From contig NC_087070.1 of NCBI RefSeq assembly GCF_963678635.1, positions 41,235,831 to 41,299,830 on the forward strand: a DNA stretch of 64,000 bases, read 5' to 3'. Source of the stretch: Symsagittifera roscoffensis (Eukaryota; Xenacoelomorpha; Acoela; Convolutidae). The translations under genes were made by a program, and so were the position numbers. The stretch's first letter is position 1. Every line of letters starts with the position of its first letter. This document shows, in pieces, positions 1-11,200 of the stretch. Below the pieces are notes generated by a model. The model had not been told where the DNA came from and did not search any database. It was given only the letters and a program-made list of their open reading frames with translations.

Positions 1-526
1 ATACAATTTAACCTTTTGAATAAAATAAGAATACTTCTTAGATCTCACTTGTTCAAGTTTTTTTAATGGAAATATTAGAATAATTCACGTGAAAGATTAT
101 TCACATCATGAATACTAAAATTCAAAAATTATCAAACAGTTATTTCCAGGTCCAGCTGGCCTCTATTTTGAAATGTGTAAGTTTAAAAAATGAAGTTGAA
201 AGGTCAAAGAAAAATTACGAATGCTCGAGCTCACTAACAGGGAAATTGTTTTCGTCCATTAGCGCTTCCCCTTGGCAGTAAACGATCTCTACCAAAGTTA
301 AGTTTTTGTGAAAAAAAAATAAACTTTTGTATGATATCCTCATTTTCGTTTGTATGATATCCTCATCACAACACGCGCTAAAACTACACTGATTTTATGA
401 AAAATTCATATATATATTTTGTAGTTTTATGAATGTGGTCGGAGCATTGTGTTACTTGCACAGCAACCGGCGGTCTTTGTTATCATAAGGTTTTGTTTGA
501 CCTTTTGGTTGTTCTAGAGCTTTGCA
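1..526. other. Upstream flank, no gene seen
   Basis: AT-rich DNA left of the hAT element. The sequence at 344-363 (tgtatgatatcctcat) is repeated within a few tens of bases. I see no coding exon or recognisable element here. It may be the distal promoter or intergenic DNA of the glutathione synthetase gene. Confidence 0.5.
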
Positions 527-534
527 GTTCGCTC

Positions 535-1070
535 CAGGGCTTGGTAAAAGTCAATTGGTGACCAATTAATTGCAATTAATTGGATGCAATTAATTGGCTT
601 TTTGTTTTTCCAATTTTTGACTATTGACAAAATCAGCCAATTAATTGCAATTAATTGAAGGTTTGCAAACTTTGAAATTTATATGATTTTGTGTTTGAAA
701 TGTAAAGCTATTATTGATTTCGTAGCAACAGCTTGCGAAGTTGGAAGCTAATTGAGAAATCAGCGGACAGTGTTTATCAAGATGTACGATATTTGAGGCC
801 AACTTCCAACATGACAGAAAGATTTTTCAGCGAAGCGGGATTTGCTTTTGGTGACTTACGACAGAATATTTTGCCGATGAACCTTGAAATGCTAACCTGA
901 ATGTTAACAATCAATTTTGGTCGAAAACTGACGTTGCTAAAGCTATGAATGAGACCCAATTAATTGCAATTAATTTATAATTGACAAAGCTTGAGCAAAC
1001 AATTTGATTAATTGACAATCTTTTCAAGTAATTGACTTTTTGTCTACCAATTGACTTTTACCAACCCCTG
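535..1070 (+). mobile_element. hAT-type DNA transposon, internally deleted
   Basis: Terminal inverted repeats: the left end starts CAGGGCTTGGTAAAAGTCAA at 535, and the right end is its near-exact complement, finishing at 1070 in ...ACCCCTG. An 8-bp target duplication flanks it (GTTCGCTC at 527-534, GTTCGTTC at 1071-1078, 7 of 8 matching). CAGGG termini and 8-bp duplications are hallmarks of the hAT superfamily. At about 536 bp it keeps only the C-terminal part of a transposase, so it is non-autonomous. Palindromic AATTAATTGCAATTAATT motifs recur near both ends (562-600, 637-657, 958-975) and look like subterminal repeats. It lies about 190 bp upstream of the glutathione synthetase start codon. 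Confidence 0.88.
772..900 (+). pseudogene. hAT transposase C-terminal (dimerisation) fragment
   Basis: One frame from 772 reads through a stretch containing PTSNMTERFFSEAGF followed by FGDLRQNILPMNLEML, then TGA at 898-900. This matches the hAT C-terminal dimerisation domain (pattern: S-N-x-x-E-R-x-F-S-x-A-G ... R ... L-x-P-x-x-L-E). The catalytic part and zinc finger are absent, so it is a transposon remnant, not a host gene. It reads in the + direction inside the terminal repeats of the element at 535-1070. Confidence 0.8.
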
Positions 1071-1257
1071 GTTCGTTCCAGTCATTGATTTCTCTGATAG
1101 TTAAACAGTTCGTTTCTTTCTTTTAGCTTTTCTGTTTTGTGGCCAGTGCAATGAAAGCATTTGTTCAAGACTGCATTGTTATTTTGTTTACCTTTGTTCG
1201 CCTCATTTCTCTGTTTTTGCAAATACAAATAATTCGTTTCAGTTAGTTGTTTTAATT

Positions 1258-4200
1258 ATGAATCCAGAAGCATTGGGTGATATAAGGTCTCCTATGGTTT
1301 TATGTAATGGTTAGTTTGATTTAACTTTTTGAGATGTTTCATTTCAATATTATTGAAGTTTTTTTTTCTATAGGACAGGAATTGGAACAGAGTATGAAGA
1401 GTTTAAACATGATGATGTTGCAAAAAGATGGTTCATACAAAAATCTGCCAATTGGTTTAACCCCTGTCTCCTTTAAAAGAGACGTAAGTATTGTCTAAAG
1501 TGATCATTATGTGACATATTCGGTACTACTATGATAGAGTGGTCCCTCGAAAAAGCAACTATGATAGACAGGTCCCACATGCATATAGCATGTTATAATT
1601 TTGAAAACTAGTTGGTTTATAAATTATTCATTTCAAAAATCTTGCAAAATATGTTCAGCCAAAAACTTTTCAGATTTAATTTTAATCACTATTGTTTATA
1701 TATTAAAATTTGCTCGCTTTACTTTATTTTACGGTTTAACAACCATATGATTGGGTTGACTAGATTTTCAACTTTAAAATGGTTAGGGGGAGGTTTTATA
1801 AGATAACAAAACATTAAATTTATGAAAATACACTGCGACATCTTTCTGAAGGGCTCAATCATAATTATTAAACGATTTGAGAGCTCTAGGTGTCTTATTC
1901 TCAAGGGACCTGATTATTTTCAAGGGACCACTCTATCATAGTAGCACCACATATTCAATACTCTTTGTTTTTGTTTAGAAATTAAAAGAATTGCGGAGCT
2001 TGCAATCCGATTTGATAGACTGGATCATGCTAGGATTAATAAAAGAAAGTTCCGTGATTGTAGATCTTTTGGAAAGTGTAGCAAAAACGGATGACTTCAT
2101 ACATCGGTTGCTAACCATTTACAAGAAGGCTATCTCGAGTGATATATACAGCAAAAAGCCCTATTTGTCAATTATCAGAAGTGATTTCTTCTTCGACGCC
2201 CAATCACTAAGCTGGAAGCTAATCGAAATCAATACCATTAGCTGTTGCGGGAGGATTTTTCTCTGACGGAATTGACAAGCTTTATTTGTTAGTAGAATTG
2301 ATTACCATTGAGATAAGCAAGAGTATGGCAAACGGGTACCAGACTTTTCCTGTAAATAATATGTTCACAGAATCTCTATTTTTGACATCTGCAGTTGTAG
2401 TGGATCTTTACCTTTATTGAGTGTGAAGTGTAGTGGAAATGGGAAAATAGATACTTTATTTCAGAACAATTGATTTTTGTTGTCGGTTTTATGGAAATCG
2501 TATCTGTTTCTGTCTGCTTATTCTTCGGGCGTTTTATTTCCGCGACTTTCTTAAGTTTTCAATACTTTTCTATTCAATTTCAAGCAGCGTTATTTGTTTG
2601 ATACGCGCTCAAACTTTAATATTAATAAAACCATCATTATTCTGCGGCAGCATGAATTATGATTTCTTCTTTTTAATCTGAAGGTGATTGTACTTAGTTT
2701 CAAGCAACTTAGTGTCATAACTAGGTTTGAGCAATATTTTATCAATCGGATTACGGTAATGGCTCTCAGAATCCATAGGTTCAAAATGACTTGAAAGTTT
2801 TCATTAAGTTCATTGAGACCGAGGAAATTTATCACTTTTTTTTCAAATTTTACCTGACGGCTAGATGTTATTATTATTATTATATTGGATTTACAACGTA
2901 AATGAGGGAACTGTTAGTCCCGTAGATAAATCAAGTCAATTGAGTCCCGAGAGGTCAATTTGTCGATCTCTGCAATTTGAGCAATAACACAAGAATGGCC
3001 AGGTACATGGACTGAGTTCATCTTAGTGACTGTGGAAAAACGACCACATGAGTTTGAGTAGATGATACTTCAAGTCAGGCGAGAAGGTTCTGATGTCGAT
3101 AACGTTTGCTATTATGTTGGCTCTCCATGGCGTTCTATACCAAAAATTGTTGCGCTGGCGCTCGAGCTTAATGATCGGGATATCAAACAGTAAACGAGTT
3201 GCTGTGCGTCGTGAGCCACTGGGTGCGCAGGAATAACAACTGGTGAGATCACAGTCATATAGTCCACTGACAATTTTTGAAAGAGTGAGAAAGTCAGTTA
3301 AAACGGCAAAGTAGGCAATGGGTAAGATGCCAAGGGAACTGATTGCTTCACGGTACGGTGTGTCAGGGAGCATTCATCTGACAACTCGTTTCTGGAAGGT
3401 TTCTAGTTGCTTCAAGTCCGATTTGTTTGGAGACCAGCATTGAGAAGCATATAAAATGATAGGCATGAGAAGTGTTTTGTACAAGTGGAGCTTCACCTGC
3501 GGAGAGAGAAGATGACTGACACTGCGGCGTATCAGGAAGAATGTTGCATTTGCTTTAGTTAGCTTTTTCTTTATGTGCTCGGTCCACGACAAAGTGATGT
3601 TGATTTGTAGTCCGAGATCGTTCACTGATGAGACTAAGTCGAGAGTTGTATTGCAGAAGGTAATGTCGCAGGGGTAACAATTCTTAAAATCTATTACACA
3701 TTTTGAAATATGAAAAGGCAAACGATTTTCGGTAGACCAAGTACTCAGTCTATCAAGATCCGCGGTAAGCAGATGGAACAAATCGGGGGATTTGTCGAAA
3801 AACGTTTTCAAGTCGTCAGCAAAGATAAAAGCAACAGAATTAAATATTTTATCAGGGAGGTCATTGATGAAAATCAAAAACAGAATCGGACTTAACAGTG
3901 AGCCTTGGGGAACACCACTCAGCACTAAGCGAACAGCCGACAAAATACCATTGACGCGAACTCTCTCAGATCTGTTTGTAAGGTAGCTCCTTAGAATCTT
4001 GAGAAGTTTTCCTTCTATCCCAACGTTTCTGATTTTTTGCAGAAGAACTGTGTGGCTGATTTTGTCAAAAGCTTTAGAAAAGTCGAACATTACTAGGCAC
4101 GAAGCAATGTCTTTTTTGGGATATTGATGCATAAATTTAGTTCAGGCAATGTAATAGTTGAAGATGTTTAACAAAGGCACGGGATTAAAAAGGTTGTCTT

Positions 4201-5191
4201 TGCTGATTTTCTGACTAAAAAATTGGATGTTTTGACTTTTCTGGGAGATATTGTATTCTTAAGTTCGTTTCTCACTGTTGTGTATAAACTTCATATGTAA
4301 TGCGAATGATCTAATAGGACGGATTCCAATGCAAGCGTAATCAAATCAGAATTCAGACTTCTTCGTTTTAAACAAATTCAGTTGAATCAGTTAGCTTCTT
4401 CAGATTGCTTGGTTCGTAATTAATTCAATTTTCTTAGCTATTTGACACACTTGGTCTAGAGCTAACGCTACCGCATGGGCCAGCAAAGCTTCCAGGTTCG
4501 ACTGTGTCCAGGACCTGTTTTTTTTTAAACGGGAAATAGTTGTTCATTCCTAAACAATTGCTGGGACAAAGTTTATATTGTGTTTTTTCATCTTAAATTG
4601 TCCGTCACGTTTTATTCTGTTCTTATCGTTGTCCATTGTAATTGAAAGTGTTTTGATTTTTTCCTATTTTTTAAATATACTAAATCTGATTGTTTTAATA
4701 GTTTCTGATTTCCTGTTTTTGCTTGAAATTTAATTTGATCTCAATTTTTTTGTCTGTTTTGTCGACTTATTGGCCTACTTTTTTATGGTTTCAAATAAAA
4801 AATTTAAGGTTTTTAAATGTGTTTTCAGAGTTGGTGGGGGTATAGATTTGAAAAAATTGAGGTTCTGATTTTTGCAAGTTTTCTAGGACGTTTTTTTTTT
4901 CGGCGCAACGGGAGTTACATCTTCTGTCTGCCTAGCTGCCGCGCGATAAATGTTTTTGAATATTTATGTAAAGCCGTAAATTTAGGTATAGCCGTATTTA
5001 GTTAAAATTGTAAATAGTTTTGTTCACAGGACTCTTTTTGTCTGGACTCATTTCTTGGAAGCAAACAATTTATTACAGAATTTAATACAGATTTCATTTT
5101 TTGTTTTTTCCTTTTTTTCCGGCTTGATAGGTTTCGGCCTATGTTATATCGATTTAATATCCTCATATTGCGCCGTTAGACGAGCGATTTT

Positions 5192-5222
<31 letters not shown>

Positions 5223-8200
5223 TTTGAGGTTGAGAGTGACTCAATAACTTTTAAGTAGTCTGAAATTTTTTCGGCTTTTTTTTGTTTTTTATTTCAGCCT
5301 AATAAGTGTCGGCCTATATTTATCGTTCTCGTTTTGCGTTATATATATCGCCTCGTTTTGCGTCGTTTGAGGAGTGAGTTTTTTGTGCATGGGTGTGTCT
5401 TTTGAGGGCTAGGAGCACTTAGTAACTTTTTATGAGTCGCAAACTTTTTTGATTTTTTTTCGCCTTTTTTGTTTTCCTCTTTTTTCGGTTTAATAGCTTT
5501 CGGCCTATTTTATATTGGCTTAGTGGCTTCATATTGTTTCATTTGTCGGGCGTTTTAAGTTTTTTTTGCGTGTGCATGAGAAGAGGGTGAAGGGGAGTTG
5601 ATACTTTCTAAAGGGTTTCTTGTAAGGTATTTTCGGCGTTGTTACCGCTTGGTAGATTTTTTCGATGCTCATTTAACATTTTTTTGTCTGGGCATGTTTT
5701 TGTTTCAAAACTAGCCTTATTCATTTTGATAGATCATGTAGTGTGTTCCGTCATTTTTTTTCAGCGTCTCAAGTGGTGCGAAGCTCAACTGATCCGACTC
5801 CTTTAAATCGCCTCTATTAACTGAGCGCTTCTATTAGCTCATAATAATTAATGGGTAGAGTCTTCTGATAAAATGCTCCTGATGGAGTCACAGATTGCTC
5901 GGTTGTAAGAATATTATCAGCAAGAATTTGGGATTTTCACTACAATTTGTTGAATGAAACCTCACTTTTTTATTTTTAACTTTCCGTCATTAAACGTGCT
6001 CTTTTGGTGGCTTTTTGAATCGGTAGGCTGCGGTAGCAGCATAATATCATATGTGCTTTGACATTTGATCAGTAAAAAGTTAATACAGTACAATGATAAA
6101 AAGCTCGATTTCAGAAATTTTCCAACTCAATGTATCTCGAAATTTTTTGAAATGCATAATTTGTAATTTGGTTTTCTGTCATCCAATTTATTACATGTAA
6201 ATTTAGTGTAGATGCCTTCAGTTTGTGATAGTTCAAACTATTACATGCAAATTGTGTCTTTTTGTATTTGGTGCTACTTTTGATGCATCGAATTGGCAAT
6301 TTATTAGCATATGTAGCTGCGTTATTGGTGAGTTTTTTCTGGGATTTTAGCATCCGTGGCTGAGTGGTTAGTGCGTGAGACTCAAATTTGCTAGGTCGCA
6401 GATTCGAATCCGACACGTAGCCGAGTTTTTGCTAATTCGAGGCTGATTTCTACTTTTTCTTATTTCACTTGATAGAGCTGCTTTTTGATCGTGTTCTCGC
6501 AATTAATTGCGAAGAGCAGCTTCGCCTCTATGTGAGAAAGGAATTTTTTATGACTTATTTAAGCGGATAATTTCACAATATTCAATGAAGGCTGCTGTTA
6601 TAATTTATCAAAATATCAATTGCCTGATTATTAGTTTTTTCCACGTAGAATCCACATAACGCCTCGAGCACTGGATTTTTTTCGGATAAAATTTTCGTCA
6701 TACAATTCATCTCGTCTGAGATGCCAATGAGCATTAGCGCCTTAGTGTGAGTTTTCTTCTGTCTGCATTCTTAAACGTTGATTAGAAGAACAGATTTCTC
6801 ACCTATATTAATTTCAGGGCTATCTATAACATTAGTTCTCTCGTTGTTTTTTTTTAAGTTGAGTATTTTGGACATTGATTTATTTATATAAATTATATTT
6901 TTTTAACAAAAAAAAGGTTCTCAAATGGTATATGATTCGAAATGTTTTCCTGGGCGTTAGCTAAGTACTTAATTGTTTGCACAATTACTGTAAGATGATG
7001 CAAGGTCTGAAAGCGCAATAACAAAACTTTCACCCAAAAACAAAGTAAACTCAACTTCGGTGCAGTTTTTTGCTGTTTTTGTTTTGATGGTTTTTAGTGG
7101 GTTGACATAAAATTATTATGTTTTCAGCGTTTTTCTGTTTGTTTTTTCAGTCGGCTGTATTTGTGCAAATCTGTCTTTTCTAATACAAATAAACGTTGTG
7201 TCATACAAAGAATTCATTTTGTGTTAAATTTGTTTTCGCTATTACACTATTTCCATATAAACCAGTGCTGAATTTTCGAACGATACTGAGATTGTTAATA
7301 CAGGGTTTTGTAATTGGCCGGACTTGAAGAAATGATGGTTGTTTTGTGCTCGGTGTTGTCGTTACTTCTTAGACAAGATTCGATTTTTTGTAAAAGCTGT
7401 TTAAAACAGTTTTAAAAACCATCTGAAAAATTTGAAGGCCCTGAGCTGAAGTATGAAATGACATTTCAACTGAGTTCGTGTTGGGATAAAGCGCGAACTA
7501 TAGTGTAGGGTGTTTTTGTCGGATTTTGAACGCTTTTAGGGGCATCACATAAGTCACATTGGTCGTAATTGTGATTCGAAAAAAATCCAGTGTCGTAGCG
7601 GTGGTAAAAGCTGTTAATTCGGCTAGTTAATTCGAGCTTTTGGCAAGACTTTAAAACGACGCTGCACACAAATTCTCCAATGTCTTGTCTTCTTGATAGC
7701 CTGTCGTCTTATTACTTTCAAGTACTCATCAGGGAGAAAAAGAGCCTCTGCATTACCAGTTTTCAACGAACGTTTTGATGTTATTTAGAGAACGCAATCT
7801 GGAAAATAAAGTTTTCCTCGCAGATCAAGGGAAAAGGACAGACGTGATAGTGGAAGGCATTGTAGCAGCTCACCAGAATCTAGTCGACACTTTTTATTGC
7901 GGAGTTCTGGACTCAAATGCCAATATCAGTAGATCGAAACTGGGCGAAGAATCCAAAAGTCAGACTGTTGGTATATTATACAACGATCTGCGTGACAAAA
8001 GCGAACATCAAGTAATAATGGAAAACACAGAGCTGCCTTTTGCTGTGCTCATACTTGCCAGAAATTATCAGGAGACTTTTCACTTGGACCAGTTAGGTGT
8101 TGCCAACAAAATTTCCAAAAAGTAAGAAGCTGAGCGTTCAATTAGATTATCGGCGCCATCATAAGATTTAGCAAAGAAAAAACATCTCAAAAGCCCATAT

Positions 8201-11200
8201 TGATGATATGTATAATTCCTTGAGTTGCACAATACTGCGAAGATGAATTGATTTTTTTTCAGGGTTGCTAGGCTTGAATGCTTTGGAAACGTGGTAAACG
8301 CTGACTATCCAAATAACTTTGTGTTGTTTCAGGAACATTCCAGTAATAGTGTCTTCCTTCGAGGATATTTCGAAATCGGCCTACAAGGTAACAAATGACA
8401 AGCGGTTAATTTTCACTACGAGGGACCAAAAAGTGACGTGCCAACTATCTTGTGTCTACTTCCGCGGAGGCTACGACCCCAATGATTACGTAGATGATGC
8501 GGTGAGCTGTACTAGTTTTTAAACACTCTTTTTATCTGCGTGGGAAATAACCAGCATACTAGCATCTGGTCGAGAACTACATGTTTTTTCGGTAGTTTAC
8601 TGGGTTTACGAGCTACACTCATATGGTGGCGTCCCTCATTATGGAGGGATCGAATGATGTTTAATTGTCAGCCAATCAAATCAAAAGTCTCAAAAGAGAC
8701 TTGAAAAAAGTATCGGAGAAAAAAATATAATTTTTAGCGTCTTATAGATTTAACGTCCTATTTTTTAAAAATCTATCTTAGAGTTACGTCTTAAAGAAAG
8801 CTAAAATCCAGACCATTAAAGTTAATATTGACCGATTAGAAAATAAGCAGAAACATGAAACTTGAAAAGCTGCGAAAACGAAGCCGAGTATTGGAAAATT
8901 TATAAAAGCGTCAATCGGTCCCTTCATCATGAGAATACCCCCATTCATAATTTTGGTTACTTTTCTGGACTGTTGAATGCTGCCTCACCATCAAGCAACG
9001 AGCAGGGATCATTTTACAAGAAGAACATCTGAATTACATGCAGTATTTGTTGACTCATGGGAGCCATCAACTGTTAATGTTGCAAACACCATCGAATTAA
9101 GATAATTGGATAAATAATTGACACTCTACACTGGATTATGTAATTGAACCATTAAAAATAGGGTTTTCAAAATAAATTAGATCATGTCGCGCGAGATTGT
9201 GGCGTCGTTCAGTTTTATTGCCCGTGAGCAAAAAGTGCTATGCATTCTGTTGAAATTTAGTAATCATGAAAAATGAAAATACAATAATTGCAGGATGTTT
9301 TCAGGCATATGCAGTCTAATGGTCAAGTTACATCATGTACGTCAAGACAATGTCATATATTTATCCACAATCAATGGTTATGGACTGTGCATGAGTTTTC
9401 TTAAGTATTTGTTTTCAATTTCTTAATCAGTACACTAGCAATCAGCGTAGTGTATTAGTACGAATCTTCTTTTTTTCTAACCTAACTCGCTAATAAAAGT
9501 GTTCATTAAAAGTGGAAAGTGTTCACTTAATTAGTGGAATTTTTTTTACTATAATCACGATCTAGCATTGGAAATTTCATAGCATCTTTTCTTTGCTTTA
9601 TTTGTGGCTAGTGTTTGTGAGTTGTTAAGAGTGCGTGGTTAGTGAGAGAGACTAAGAATCTGTAGGTCGCTGTTCGAATCTGAGACCTAGCCGAATTTTC
9701 ACTAATTCGAAGCTTATTTCTACCTTTTCTCATTAAACTATAGAATTGCGTTTTGTCGTGTTCCCGCTAGTGTTTGCGTGGCTACGCCTCTGTGTTGTGA
9801 ACTTTGGTCTCAGCGTTTTGCTTTCCTGTTAGAAATTAGAGGAAGAATTTATCCAAGACTATATGAATGACACATAAATAAATTACGAAAACTTAGGAAA
9901 GGTTAGATAACGAGAACAGCTGATCTGCTCTTAATCGACCGTTGGAACTCTACATTTCAAATCCAAATAGAAATTGCGCTTGAAAACGACGAAATTTGTA
10001 CTTAAAGATTTTACTGCTCAAAGATTATTTTGACAAAGGATTTTTTCGGCTCTACGGGCGTGGACTTAATCAATGTCGGCTTGTTTATCGATACAGAAAT
10101 TGTGTTATTAAGATTCGATGAACCTAGTTCAGACTCTTATATAGATCGTGAAGATTTTTTTGGATTTTTTTTTTCAGAAAGTCTTTAAAATTCGTTCAGG
10201 CTCAATTTTTTTGTTCGCTGTTGGACTTTTGATTTCTTTTCAAGTTAAAACAAGGGAAAACAATGGAAAATCCAATACCGAACAGGAAAAGTGTAAGTTT
10301 CACAAAAAATGTGATCGACTTCTAGTTTCGGAAGTGGAATTTAATTTTTAGATTTCCCAGCGAAATAAAAATTTTAATTATTGATCCACTTTTTTCTAAT
10401 TGGGTTAGTTTCATAAACGAAGCGAGTCGTAAATTGTTCCAGAATTTCAAAGAGCTTCTTGGGCAATTCATTTTTTTTTGAAATTCGAAAGTGTTTTCCT
10501 GTTGTCTTTTTTTTGCTACTTTATAGCTTTTTTTGCCGTTTTCTGGTTTTTTTTGCGAATTACAGCTAAGCTTCCTTGTGGTAATTGTAAGTCTTCAGTT
10601 TCATATATATTTTGAAATTTTTATTTTAAATACTATTTTTTTATATCTGTTATTTTTTTTTCTACTCTCGTTCGCGCATTTTCAACACATTTAGTTTTTC
10701 GAAATATGAAGGTAATTCTTGCTGAAAAAACAGTTGTAAACGAAAATAGGAGCTCAGCAGTCTGTCATCAATTTTTGGGAAATTAACAGAAAAACAAAAA
10801 AAATAGTCCCATTTTTCTTGATACTGAGACAACTTATTTAATTTTTGTGAAAACTGATAATAAAAACGAAATATTTATAAAAAAAACTGGTAGCGAATTT
10901 TCTCAGAACTCAAACAATTTTGGTCTGTTTTCAGTGCTGGCAGTTTGTGGAGGACGCTGAATTAAGTAGGGCTGTTCTAGTTCCATCTGTGGGTCTGCAT
11001 CTAGCCGGCACCAAAAGGGTTCAGTGTGCACTGAATGAAAATGACGGGGAACTCCTGAGGAAGTTGCAACCGAAGAACGCCTTGAATGACTTGTTCAGGT
11101 AAGGTGTTCCTTGTCAAGTCCTGGGAGAAGAGTTTTGATTCAAAAATTGGCTGTTTTTTTATATGAGTAAACGTGTTAATATCACCATGACACCTTCACT

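Noticed and set aside
7466-7669. Minus-strand 67-codon frame beside GSS exon 4
   Set aside because: No recognisable domain; its start is not an ATG and no splice structure supports it.
8636-8960. Possible terminal inverted repeat element in GSS intron 5
   Set aside because: The inverted similarity is short and interrupted, and no target duplication was found.
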